From: Roseiarcus sp963780825
Lineage (GTDB): Bacteria > Pseudomonadota > Alphaproteobacteria > Rhizobiales > Beijerinckiaceae
Reading direction: 5' to 3'
DNA length: 64,000 nt
Assembly: GCA_963780825.1 (NCBI GenBank)
Contig: CAWADL010000025.1
Coordinates: 1 to 64,000, forward strand
The notes beneath the pieces were generated by a model. The model made no database searches and had not been told where the DNA came from. It was given only the letters and a program-made list of their open reading frames with translations. Each line of letters starts with the position of its first letter. Position 1 is the first letter of the stretch. Below, piece after piece: positions 10,229 through 18,846 of the stretch. A program made the position numbers and the translations under genes.

Positions 10229-12076
10229 ATGCAGCGTCATGTGAACGATGTCATGCCCGGAACCATATTGTGCGGTGCGAATTGCTTATTCCGCTTACGG
10301 AGAGCGACATTGACCTCTGAACTGTGCCAATATCGCGACGACCCGCTACGCTTCATCGGCCGATATATCAAACGTCGTCCCTTCGCCCATGGGACGATTG
10401 TCGTTTCCGTGCTGGGCGCGGTGGGCGCTTCTGTCGTCACGCAATTTGCCGTGAAGATGCTTGTGGATGCTCTGTCGTCGCGATCGTCCAATTCCAGCGC
10501 GTGGATTGCCGTAGCCGCCATCGGCTCGCTGATCGCTGCGGACAATATGCTGTGGCGCGTCGCTTGCTGGATTGCGAGCCGAACCTTCGTTGAGGTCACT
10601 GGCGACTTGCGACGGGATTTGTTCACCCACCTCACAGGACATGCGCCTACCTATTTTACCGAGCGATTGCCGGGGACGCTGACCAGCCGAATAACCGCGA
10701 CGTCGAATGCAGTGTTTCAAATCGAAAACATGACGATGTCGAGCGTCCTCCCGCCGTGCGCGGCGACCGTCGGCGCGATCATCCTGATCTGCCGCGTCAA
10801 TGCAGTGATGGCGGGGACACTGGTGGTCGTGGCTTCGCTTGTGGTCGCGGCGATTTACAAGTTCGCCGCCAATGGTCGCGATCTGCATTGCGCGTTTGCG
10901 GACCGGGCGGCAGTGGTTGATGGTGAAATGGTCGACGTCGTCGCCAACATGAGCCTGGCGCGCGCCTTCGGACGCATTGGATACGAGAGGTCGCGCCTGG
11001 ACTCGACGATTGTTGGCGAACTGGCGGCGCGGCGCAGCAGCCTGCGACATCTGGAGAAGCTCAGGATCGCTCACGCGCTGACCGTTGTCGTGATGACGCT
11101 CGCGCTGCTGGTGTGGGCGGTTTCGTTGTGGCGGCGGGGCGAGGCGACGCCGGGCGACGTCGTACTGATTTGCACGCTTGGGCTGTCTCTTCTGAGCGCA
11201 ACACGCGATCTCGCCGTCGCTCTCGTCGATGTCACCCAGCATTGGGCGCGCTTGGGCGAAGCGTTGGGCGTGTTGCTCTCCCCGCACGAATTCAGTGATT
11301 CCCCTGACGCGGCGCCATTGGCGGTCGAGGGGGCGCGTATCACGCTGCAACGCATTTCGTTCGCCTATCCCGACGGCGCGCCGATCTTCGACGGCTTGAA
11401 CTTCGAGATACCGCCGGGACAGAAAGTGGGCATCGTCGGAGAATCGGGCGCTGGAAAGTCGACGTTGGCGGCGTTGTTGCAGCGATTCTATCTCGTGCAG
11501 GGCGGCCGCATCTTGATTGACGGCCAGGATATTGCGCGCGCCACCGACGCAAGTTTACGTGGAGCGATGGCTGTCGTGCCTCAGGACACCGCGCTGTTCA
11601 ACCGAACGCTGGCGGAGAACATTCGCTACGGGAGGCCTGACGCCACCGACGAGGAAGTGTTGGAAGCCGCGGCGGCGGCGCAGTGCCGGTCATTCCTGGA
11701 CGCGTTGCCGGAGGGTTTGAGCACCATCGTCGGCGATCGCGGCGTCAAGCTTTCCGGCGGCCAGCGACAGCGCATCGCCATCGCTCGCGCGTTCCTGCGC
11801 GACGCGCCCTTGTTGCTGCTCGATGAGGCGACCTCTTCGCTGGACGGCGAGTCCGAGGAGGCGGTTCGCCGCGCGCTCGACCAGCTCATCCAAGGACGGA
11901 CCGTAATCGCCATCGCCCACCGGCTATCGACGCTGCGCAATTTCGATCGGATTATTGTGTTGGAGGGCGGCAAAGTGATTGAGGATCGGGCGCCGCAATT
12001 GCTAATGCGGCGGCGTGGCGTCTATAGCGCACTGATGGACCGTGAGCTGAAGTGGTTGAAGGAACAGGCGGCGTGA
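10229..12076 (+). CDS. ABC exporter, fused membrane and ATP-binding domains (MsbA-like)
   Basis: About 590-615 residues. The N-terminal half has the helices of an ABC exporter (FAHGTIVVSVLGAVGASVVT; ALTVVVMTLALLVWAVSLW). The C-terminal nucleotide-binding domain is complete: Walker A GESGAGKST, Q-loop AVVPQDTALFNRTLAENI, signature LSGGQRQRIAIARA, Walker B PLLLLDEATSSLD and switch IAHRLSTL. A better start than the ATG at 10229 may be TTG 10310 (MTSELCQYRDDPLRFIGRYI), which has GGAGAG six bases upstream. It would work as a homodimer exporting a lipid, glycan or drug. The neighbouring glycosyltransferases make a glycolipid or glycan plausible, but this is inference. Confidence 0.9.
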   Translation: MQRHVNDVMPGTILCGANCLFRLRRATLTSELCQYRDDPLRFIGRYIKRRPFAHGTIVVSVLGAVGASVVTQFAVKMLVDALSSRSSNSSAWIAVAAIGSLIAADNMLWRVACWIASRTFVEVTGDLRRDLFTHLTGHAPTYFTERLPGTLTSRITATSNAVFQIENMTMSSVLPPCAATVGAIILICRVNAVMAGTLVVVASLVVAAIYKFAANGRDLHCAFADRAAVVDGEMVDVVANMSLARAFGRIGYERSRLDSTIVGELAARRSSLRHLEKLRIAHALTVVVMTLALLVWAVSLWRRGEATPGDVVLICTLGLSLLSATRDLAVALVDVTQHWARLGEALGVLLSPHEFSDSPDAAPLAVEGARITLQRISFAYPDGAPIFDGLNFEIPPGQKVGIVGESGAGKSTLAALLQRFYLVQGGRILIDGQDIARATDASLRGAMAVVPQDTALFNRTLAENIRYGRPDATDEEVLEAAAAAQCRSFLDALPEGLSTIVGDRGVKLSGGQRQRIAIARAFLRDAPLLLLDEATSSLDGESEEAVRRALDQLIQGRTVIAIAHRLSTLRNFDRIIVLEGGKVIEDRAPQLLMRRRGVYSALMDRELKWLKEQAA

Positions 12077-12134
12077 GGCCTGACGCCCAATAGTCTCAGC
12101 GGCGAAAGTAGTGGCCCGAAACCGGCGCGGTTTC

Positions 12135-12283
12135 CGTCCTGGCTTGTCCCGGCCAACTACGCCTCGGCGCGCATCACAGGTTCAGGACCTAGCGCAGCCG
12201 GCGGCTTCAAACGAGAGCATGCGAGTTCTGAGACGACTAGCACCGTCACGGCGTGGATGGCCGGGACAAGCCCGGCCATGACG
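12135..12283. repeat. palindromic intergenic repeat, family B (copy 2)
   Basis: Left arm GGCTTGTCCCGGCCAACTAC near 12140 and right arm GCGTGGATGGCCGGGACAAG ... CCGGCCATGACG ending at 12283. The inner sequence (GTTCTGAGACGACTAGCACC) is related to the reverse complement of the inner part of the copy at 8837-8989. It lies between the convergent ABC exporter and debranching-enzyme genes. The rest of 12077-12375 holds nothing else recognised. Confidence 0.7.
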
Positions 12284-12375
12284 CAGATAGCGTCGATCAA
12301 CCACGTTATCCTGGCGCCTATGCGCCTTCGCGGGTTGACAGTAAGGCAAGCTATCCAATCTGATTGGAAACCGAG

Positions 12376-14568
12376 CTAGTCGATCGTCACAACCTGGACA
12401 TGGCCCTGGCGGGCCAGCACATCAACCACGACGCGCCGGCCAGAGCGACGCAGGGCAATATCGGCGGAGCCGCCTTTGACTTTGACGTTGTGCAGCACGA
12501 GGTCGTTGACGAAACTCGGCAGCATCGGCTCGCGCAAAACAATCTGCTGGGCCGCCGGGTCAAAGCCCAGCCCAATGCAGGACTGAACCATAGACAACGG
12601 CGCCGCCGCCGCCCAGGCTTGCGGGGAGCAGGCGACCGGATAGAACGTGGGGCCTTGTGCCTGCTTGCGTGGAAAGCCGCAGAAGAGCTCGGGCAGCCGG
12701 CGCAGGTCGATGTAGCGCGAGGCCGCAAACAGCCCGTCAAAGATGCGGGCCGCCTCAGCGTGGAACCCATATTTCGCCAAACCCGCCGCTATCAACGCAT
12801 TGTCGTGCGGCCACACCGATCCGTTGTGATAGCTCATCGGATTGTAACGCGCCTCGCTCGACGCGATCGTACGCACACCCCAGCCGGTAAAGAACGCGTT
12901 GCCGGTCAGCGTTTGCGCGATCGCGCTCGCTCGTTCGGGTAGGGCGATGCCGGTAAAGAGCGCGTGGCCCGCATTGGAGGACTGCACGCGACATGGCTTT
13001 TTATCGCCATCCAGCGCGAGCACGTAAGTCTTCAACTCTTCGTCGTAGAACGCCTCATCGAAACGTCGACGCAGCTTGTCAGCTCGAGCAGCGAATCCAT
13101 TCGCTTCCGTGTCGCGACCGCTTTGTCTGGCGATGCGCTCCGCCGCGCGCCACGCCGCATAGGCATAGGCCTGCACTTCGACGAGCGCGATCGGCCCACG
13201 CGCAAGTCGTCCGTCAGCGTGAAAGATCGAATCGTGGCTATCCTTCCAGCCTTGATTGATGAGCCCATCGCTGGATTGCCGACCGTATTCGATGAAACCA
13301 TCGCCGTCGCGGTCACCGTATTTATCCATCCAACCAAGCGCGGCTTCGATATTCGGCCAAAGCCGCTGCACCGTCGCCAAGTCACCAGTCCGCTCCAGGT
13401 AGGCGCCGGCGAGCGCCACGAACAGCGGCGTGGAATCGACGCTGCCGTAGTACCGACGAAACGGCACTTCCTTGAGCAGCGCCATCTCGCCATTGCGAGC
13501 TTCGTGCAGGATCTTGCCTGGCTCGGCGTCGGCCTGCGGATCAATCTCCGTGGCTTGCGTGGCCGCAAGGTGGCCAAGGGCGCCGGCGGCGATCGCGGGA
13601 TCCAGCCACAGGGTCTGCAACGCCGTGATAAGCCCGTCACGGCCAAACACCGTACTGTACCAGGGCACGCCCGCGTAGGGATACGGGCCTTCGGGAGTGT
13701 TGGTGAGCAGCATGTAGAGGTCGGCCACGCTTCGCCCGATGGCCTCGTTGAAACTTTCGTTGCTCGAGGAAATCCTGGCGGCTCTCGCCGAGGCGCGATG
13801 CAGCGCGCGTTTGCTGTCGCGAAGGGCGACAAGAAACGCGCGTTGGCCTCGGTTGGCGCTGGGAGCGCCGCAAACCGCCTCGACAAAAATCGACCGCCAC
13901 TGGCCCGGCGCAAGATCGAAGACGTACTTGGCTCGACCACTCGAAATCTGTGTCGGAGGTGGATCGAAACGCACCAGGGTTTCGCGGCGTTTGCGATCGA
14001 GTCCGTCATAGCTAAGCTTGACGAAATCGCTGCCGACTTCAGGCTCGCGAAGCGTGCCCCTGCGGTCGCGGGGCGTGCCGCGCACTTCAAACAAGTCCGC
14101 GAAGTCGGCATCAAAAGCGATCTCGAATTCGACCCGTCGCGGCCGCCGATCGAAGTTGCGCGCCGCTATGCGCTCCAGACAGGAGCCATTCCACAGGAAA
14201 CGCGAACGGCGAATGTGCAGACGGTCATGGTCGACGACCGATTGGCCATCAGGGCTCGGGGTATCAGGGTTGGCGAGGTCGCAGGTGAGGATCACGTTGT
14301 CGTCGCGCAGCGTCGCGCTGAGCAGGATCGGCCGGCCGCCGCCCATGGTCAGCACGAAATGGGAGAGGTGCCGGGTGTCCAGGTGATATATGCCCTCGGG
14401 GCTTCCGGCCGTGTGCCGTATGTCGCCCGCCCGATTGAACACAGCGAAAGTGTCGCCGTTCTTCAGGGTCAGGGTGCGCATTTCCTGCAGCGATTCCACA
14501 GCGCCGACCGCGTAAAGCGGCGCCTGTTCGCTGCTTCGGGGGACTTCCAACGTCGCCACTGTGGCCAT
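12376..14568 (-). CDS. amylo-alpha-1,6-glucosidase / glycogen debranching-type enzyme
   Basis: About 730 residues. The N-terminal GDE_N-type domain begins MATVATLEVPRSSEQAPLYA and contains LKNGDTFAVFNRAGDIRHT, GIYHLDTRHLSHFVL and EFEIAFDADFADLFEVRG. The C-terminal (alpha/alpha)6 domain contains PWYSTVFGRDGLITALQTLW (catalytic-side aspartate loop), DRDGDGFIEYGRQSSDGLIN, QGWKDSHDSIFHADG and SYHNGSVWPHDNALIAAGLA. I chose ATG 14568 because GATGAGGA lies 6 bases upstream; a longer frame to 14655 lacks this. Family members remove alpha-1,6 branches or act on related oligosaccharides. With the nearby trehalose genes it fits storage-glucan or osmolyte metabolism. Confidence 0.9.
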   Translation of the reverse strand: MATVATLEVPRSSEQAPLYAVGAVESLQEMRTLTLKNGDTFAVFNRAGDIRHTAGSPEGIYHLDTRHLSHFVLTMGGGRPILLSATLRDDNVILTCDLANPDTPSPDGQSVVDHDRLHIRRSRFLWNGSCLERIAARNFDRRPRRVEFEIAFDADFADLFEVRGTPRDRRGTLREPEVGSDFVKLSYDGLDRKRRETLVRFDPPPTQISSGRAKYVFDLAPGQWRSIFVEAVCGAPSANRGQRAFLVALRDSKRALHRASARAARISSSNESFNEAIGRSVADLYMLLTNTPEGPYPYAGVPWYSTVFGRDGLITALQTLWLDPAIAAGALGHLAATQATEIDPQADAEPGKILHEARNGEMALLKEVPFRRYYGSVDSTPLFVALAGAYLERTGDLATVQRLWPNIEAALGWMDKYGDRDGDGFIEYGRQSSDGLINQGWKDSHDSIFHADGRLARGPIALVEVQAYAYAAWRAAERIARQSGRDTEANGFAARADKLRRRFDEAFYDEELKTYVLALDGDKKPCRVQSSNAGHALFTGIALPERASAIAQTLTGNAFFTGWGVRTIASSEARYNPMSYHNGSVWPHDNALIAAGLAKYGFHAEAARIFDGLFAASRYIDLRRLPELFCGFPRKQAQGPTFYPVACSPQAWAAAAPLSMVQSCIGLGFDPAAQQIVLREPMLPSFVNDLVLHNVKVKGGSADIALRRSGRRVVVDVLARQGHVQVVTID

Positions 14569-14833
14569 GAATTCCTCATCTCGAAAAGAGCGGCCGCGCA
14601 AGGGACGAACCTCCTTGCAGGCGGCGTCGGCAAACTCTGTTCGCTTCGCCGCCAAGCATCGCCGTCATCGCGACGATTTTAGGGCGACTCCGCGCTTCGC
14701 CAGCTCGGGGGACAATAAACAAACGCAACGCCCGCGGACGCCATTCTCTTCACGGGAACTCCCGGCAACTCCATTTGTTCTCCTCCCAGCGCTGATGTTG
14801 ACACGCAGCCAATTAGCCTGTGGCCGAGTTCAG

Positions 14834-16036
14834 ATGAATTTCCAGTTCCTCCCGATCCTGGCGTCCCCGCAAATTGAACGACAAAGGCGCGCTGTTGTTG
14901 CGATTCCCGCGAAAGACGAGGCGGAAAAGCTGCCGGCTTGCTTGCTCGCGCTCGCCCGACAAATCGATGACCAAGGCCTTGCGCTGGGGCCGGGCGTGTT
15001 CGACGTCGTGGTCTTCGCCAACAATTGCGACGATGACAGCGCGGAGGTGGCGCGGCAAGCGGCGATCGGCGCCCCGTTCGGTCTGCGCGTGGTCGAATCG
15101 CGGTTACCGAAAGCCCAATCTCACGCCGGAGGCGCCAGGCGGAAGGCTATGGATTTGGCCGAGGCTTGGCTTCAGGAGTTAGGCGCCTTCGATGGCGTGA
15201 TTCTGACCACGGATGCAGACAGCCAAGTCTCGCCGAACTGGATTTCGGCCAACCTTGACGCCTTCGCGCAAGGCGTCGACGCCGTGCTCGGACGAATTTC
15301 TCTGGATGAGGACGGCGAGCGCCTGCCGCCGGCGCTTCACGCACGCGGGAAGCTGGAATCGGTCTACGAAGATCTGCTGACGGAGGTATTTGCTCTGATC
15401 GATCCGCAGCCCGGCAACCCTTGGCCGCATCACTCGACGATCTCCGGAGCAAGCGTCGCCGTTACACGCGAGGCTTATTTGCGTGCGGGTCGGCTCCCAC
15501 GGGTTCCGCTCGGCGAAGACAAGGCGCTTGTCTCCGCTCTTCAGCGACAAGACGCACGCATTCGGTTTGCGCCGGAGGTGACGGTCGTCACCTCAGCTCG
15601 CATTGCCGGACGCGCTCCCGGCGGCGTCGCCGATACGCTTCGGCTTCGCAGCGACGATCCGACAGCGCTTTGCGACGAAGCTTTGGAGCCCTGTGCGACC
15701 GCCTTCAAACGCGCGCTTTGGCGCGGTCGACTTCGGCGCAACGGCCTCAGCAACGCCAGTAACTGGCAAAGCGCGCTGCAAATTCCCGCGAAGCTAGCGC
15801 ACAAGATTCAAGCGTCATCAACTTTTGGCGAGGCTTGGCGACAAATTGAGCAAGCCAGTCCGCGATTGTCCAGACATTGCCTCGCGCCGTCCGCGCTTCC
15901 GCACGAGATTGAGCGGGCGATGCGCTTGCTGCGCCGGCTTCAGGAACGGCTAGCGACGAGTGAGGACGTCGAGCCGGTATTCGAGGCGCCGCTCGCGCCT
16001 GACGATCCCGACCGATCCTTCGAGATGATGGATTAA
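14834..16036 (+). CDS. glycosyltransferase family 2 (GT-A fold)
   Basis: 400 residues from ATG 14834. The GT-A core begins RRAVVAIPAKDEAEKLPACL, then FDVVVFANNCDDDSAEVARQ (nucleotide-binding) and FDGVILTTDADSQVSPNW, where DAD is the metal-binding DxD-type motif. PWPHHSTISGASVAVTREAY and RVPLGEDKALVSALQR follow, typical of inverting GT2 acceptors. No membrane segment is evident. The 3' end overlaps the convergent methyltransferase gene by 87 bp. With the methyltransferase, PIG-L deacetylase and acyl-CoA dehydrogenase-like genes on the other strand it probably forms one biosynthetic set. The product is unknown to me. Confidence 0.85.
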   Translation: MNFQFLPILASPQIERQRRAVVAIPAKDEAEKLPACLLALARQIDDQGLALGPGVFDVVVFANNCDDDSAEVARQAAIGAPFGLRVVESRLPKAQSHAGGARRKAMDLAEAWLQELGAFDGVILTTDADSQVSPNWISANLDAFAQGVDAVLGRISLDEDGERLPPALHARGKLESVYEDLLTEVFALIDPQPGNPWPHHSTISGASVAVTREAYLRAGRLPRVPLGEDKALVSALQRQDARIRFAPEVTVVTSARIAGRAPGGVADTLRLRSDDPTALCDEALEPCATAFKRALWRGRLRRNGLSNASNWQSALQIPAKLAHKIQASSTFGEAWRQIEQASPRLSRHCLAPSALPHEIERAMRLLRRLQERLATSEDVEPVFEAPLAPDDPDRSFEMMD

Positions 16037-16534
16037 GAGGTCGGCGGCCTCGTCGCCGGTTAGCGGATAGTTGGTCTCGCCGGTCCAGTGCACGAGCACA
16101 ATGGCTCCACGCGAGGATAGGGACGAGAGCAATCGAGCAGCGAGCTTGTCGACATCGGCGGCGTCGAGATAGTAGACAACCTCAGATAGCAGGATGAGCG
16201 AGTATTCGCCCTGCGGCCATTGTTGGGGCACAAACATTTGCGCGAATTCAACATTCGCCTGGGCTTGGCACCGTTGCCGGGCCTGCTCTAACGGCGCCGA
16301 CGCCGCATCGACCGCCAATAAACGTTCGCAACGCCGCGCGAGCTGATGGGTCAGGACGCCGATTGAGCAACCCACTTCGAGCGCGCTGTCGTAGCGCGCC
16401 TCGGGCAGGGCTTCGAGAGTATGAAGATATTTTTCGCGTTCGTAGTCGCTCGACGCGAACCTCCATGGGTCGCTGTCGGCGGCGTAAAGTTGTTCGAAAT
16501 AGTTGGGCGCGAGAGTTTGCGTGTTGCGGGTCAC
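15950..16534 (-). CDS. NodS-like SAM-dependent methyltransferase
   Basis: 194 residues. It starts MTRNTQTLAPNYFEQLYAAD and carries DPWRFASSDYEREKYLHTLE, the opening characteristic of the NodS family. Motif I is ALEVGCSIGVLTHQLA, motif II LLAVDAASAPLEQA, and SLILLSEVVYYLDAADVDKL is the acceptor-side helix. NodS proper N-methylates the deacetylated chitooligosaccharide in Nod factor synthesis; most homologues are uncharacterised. The start overlaps the stop of the upstream PIG-L gene by 4 bp (ATGA), which indicates coupled translation. The pairing suggests deacetylation of an N-acetyl sugar followed by methylation of the freed amine. Confidence 0.87.
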   Translation of the reverse strand: MTRNTQTLAPNYFEQLYAADSDPWRFASSDYEREKYLHTLEALPEARYDSALEVGCSIGVLTHQLARRCERLLAVDAASAPLEQARQRCQAQANVEFAQMFVPQQWPQGEYSLILLSEVVYYLDAADVDKLAARLLSSLSSRGAIVLVHWTGETNYPLTGDEAADLLIHHLEGSVGIVRRERRLEYRLDVLTRR

Positions 16535-17265
16535 TTGTCGCTCGCTATGAAAGTCTCAAACGGCCCCGCAAAACGTGCGAGATCCGCGGGGGATAAGCAA
16601 AAGCCAGTCGGATCGTCCGCAATCATGCGCGTGGTTTGCGATACGTGTGCGGCAATCGCGCGCCGCTTGCGCGTGCGATGTCCCGCTATCGGCAGGCGAA
16701 AGCCTGATCTCACCTGCGTGACAGGCGTGGACGATTTGAGCGCGGCGCCCCAAACCGAATATTCATACATCGCCACCCCAAGCTTGATCTGCGCCGCGCG
16801 CGCCAGTCGGTACGCCGCCTCGTGGTCGCAATGCGGATCGTGACGCCAACTCACGAACAGAGCTGATGCGTTGATCTTATGTGCGTCGCTGACGATCTGG
16901 TTGATGGCAGCGTCCGCGAGGGCGCCTTCGCTGGGGACGAAACGATCCGGCAGACGCAGGAACTTGAGGCAGCGCGGGGGTAAGCCAAGCGCAGTTACCG
17001 CAAGTCGCGCTTCGGCTTCGCGCAGCGCGCGCAGGCGACCGCGAGGATAGATGCGGCTGCGAGGATGAGACCCCGTGCCGTCGCTGACCACGATGACCGC
17101 CGTCTGCCGGCCTTGCGCGCAAGCCTCGGCGATAAGTCCACCGCAGGCGAGGCTCTCGTCGTCGGGATGCGGCGCAATAACGAGAAGACCGCCGTCGCCG
17201 AGGATGTCGGACAAGTTCGCGATCTCAAAGCGCGTCAGCGCCGTCATGGCCTCCGCGGCGCGCAT
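16531..17265 (-). CDS. PIG-L (LmbE-type) family deacetylase
   Basis: About 244 residues from ATG 17265 (MRAAEAMTALTRFEIANLSD). That start sits one base after the stop of the upstream gene, with GGGAG at good spacing; a start at 17283 is also open. The zinc site is visible: IAPHPDDESLACGGLIAEAC (HPDDE) and SWRHDPHCDHEAAYRLARAA (HxxH). DGTGSHPRSRIYPRGRLRAL is the substrate loop. PIG-L enzymes hydrolyse N-acetyl groups from GlcNAc conjugates such as GlcNAc-inositol, bacillithiol or mycothiol precursors and lipid-linked sugars. Between an acyl-CoA dehydrogenase-like gene and a NodS-like methyltransferase in one minus-strand operon. Confidence 0.9.
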   Translation of the reverse strand: MRAAEAMTALTRFEIANLSDILGDGGLLVIAPHPDDESLACGGLIAEACAQGRQTAVIVVSDGTGSHPRSRIYPRGRLRALREAEARLAVTALGLPPRCLKFLRLPDRFVPSEGALADAAINQIVSDAHKINASALFVSWRHDPHCDHEAAYRLARAAQIKLGVAMYEYSVWGAALKSSTPVTQVRSGFRLPIAGHRTRKRRAIAAHVSQTTRMIADDPTGFCLSPADLARFAGPFETFIASDK

Positions 17266-17266
17266 G

Positions 17267-18496
17267 CTAGCTCCCAAAGTCAATATGTTCGTCTTCCTGC
17301 GCGAGCATCCATGCTGCCGCAGTTGTCAGCGCGCGATCCGGCCCCGGCTGGCGAAGGTAGGTCGCGAGATCTCGTGAGATACGTTCGATCGGGTTGGGAC
17401 GCATGAAAGCTTGCAAGCCGACCGAGCGGTGCACGAGCTCCATCAGCGTCAGACCGGCGCGCTCCACGGCGATCCGCGCGAGATTGACATAGGCCACCAC
17501 CCGATCCGCCGAGACAGCAGCCGAAGGCTCCTCCGCAATCTGCGCCGCGCGCTCAACCCAAAGGCGCGCAGTCTCGACGCATAGGCCAGCTTCGCCGAGC
17601 CTAGCCGCTTGATGCGGATCGCCGCCGCGGCCGGTGCGTCTCAGATGTTGGCGCAGAAGTTCGAACAATCTTTCCATGCCGCCGAGATGTACGGCGCAGA
17701 AGCGCCACGCGCCGCCGGAGAAAAACGGCTGTCGCTCATAGTCGCCGGCGCGCCCTATGATGTCGTCGGCCTCAACCACAAGCCCCGCGAAATCGACAGC
17801 CCCGGTGGCCGACGCGCGCATCCCGTGCGCCGTCCATTGGGAGAGGTCCGCTCTTTCGGCCCCATCGAGAAACGGCGTCACCATCAAGCGCTGGCCGGTT
17901 TCATCTGTCGCCGTGATCAATGGCCGCTTGATCCATCCCGCGCCGGAGCAGAGGATCTTTCGTCCTTCGAGCCGCCAGCGGGATCCGTCGCGGATCAGAC
18001 GCAGACCGTCCGCGTCGTCGGTGTTCCAAACACCGAACAACTGACCATTGCGGGCCTCCGATGCGGTCTTGATCATTTGCGCTTGACCGCCAAAACGTCC
18101 GATCAGTCCGAGCGCATTGACATGGCCTTCAAAGAGGCGCCCGAGCGGGAGACTGCCGGATCCAATGTGCCGTAGCCAAGCCGAAAGCTCGTGCGCCGTT
18201 GGCTCTACGCCGCCCAGCGTTCGCGGCAGGGGCGCGGCGAGAAAGCCCTGGCGGCCCAACTCGGCAACATCCGCCTCTGGAAATGCGCCATCATGATCGT
18301 GAAGCTCCGCGCGGCCAAAAGCGAGCTTGGCGATGGCCCGCGCAGCCGCCAGTCCCGGAGGGGTAGGGCTCGGTGGAGCGGGTTTTCGCAAGTGTACGGC
18401 GCCGCTGGAAGAGTCCAGGGAGGGAACAGAACCAACGCTACGCCGCGCGGCCGTAGCGGCGGGCTCGAACACCTTCGGTGAAACTGCGCTTGTCAT
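17267..18496 (-). CDS. acyl-CoA dehydrogenase family protein
   Basis: About 409 residues from ATG 18496 (MTSAVSPKVFEPAATA); ATG 18523 is an alternative and the longer frame to 18853 has no family support. The N-terminal helical domain has FPEADVAELGRQGFLAAPLP with RTLGGVEPTA, as in FAD-dependent acyl-CoA dehydrogenases. The middle beta domain reads GVWNTDDADGLRLI and GRKILCSGAGWIKRPLITAT. The C-terminal helices (RLGEAGLCVETARLWVERAA; HRSVGLQAFMRPNPIERISR) contain the usual R..RD FAD-contact pattern. First gene of the minus-strand operon with PIG-L and NodS-like genes. It could oxidise a carrier-bound acyl group or a sugar-linked acyl chain. The substrate is not evident. Confidence 0.83.
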   Translation of the reverse strand: MTSAVSPKVFEPAATAARRSVGSVPSLDSSSGAVHLRKPAPPSPTPPGLAAARAIAKLAFGRAELHDHDGAFPEADVAELGRQGFLAAPLPRTLGGVEPTAHELSAWLRHIGSGSLPLGRLFEGHVNALGLIGRFGGQAQMIKTASEARNGQLFGVWNTDDADGLRLIRDGSRWRLEGRKILCSGAGWIKRPLITATDETGQRLMVTPFLDGAERADLSQWTAHGMRASATGAVDFAGLVVEADDIIGRAGDYERQPFFSGGAWRFCAVHLGGMERLFELLRQHLRRTGRGGDPHQAARLGEAGLCVETARLWVERAAQIAEEPSAAVSADRVVAYVNLARIAVERAGLTLMELVHRSVGLQAFMRPNPIERISRDLATYLRQPGPDRALTTAAAWMLAQEDEHIDFGS

Positions 18497-18846
18497 ATTC
18501 GCTCGCTCGGCAACCAAAAACATTGAACGCCGAACGAAAGCTTTCGGCGCCGAACAATCTGGAAAATACAGAATACCTCCCCCGCGGGTTAGCGCCGCTT
18601 GAAATATTGCATTTCGCGCGCGTGGTTTTCCGCCGCCGGTTTCAGTTTCCTGATCACCGGTAAGCCCCCCATACGAAACTTGGCCTGCCGAAGTCGTAAC
18701 GGCAGCCGGCCAGCCGCGTTCCCTCCCACAGGCGGCGAGAGGCCCCGCCGTGGTGTTCGTGGTGGACAAATTTTCTCCCGAGACGCCGCCCCCTTTGGCC
18801 GCCCCTCGCGTTATCAGTTCACCTAAGCGCACCGGGAGATCGGGAT
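18497..18846. other. divergent intergenic region
   Basis: 350 bp between the minus-strand biosynthetic operon and the plus-strand Rieske reductase. It contains a perfect 12-bp palindrome CGAAAGCTTTCG at 18535-18546. The reductase has GGGAG about 8 bases before its ATG. No gene, RNA or repeat family was recognised here. Confidence 0.5.

Noticed and set aside
12964..14682. 572-residue plus-strand frame opposite the debranching enzyme
   Set aside because: The minus-strand protein has full family motifs; this frame has none.
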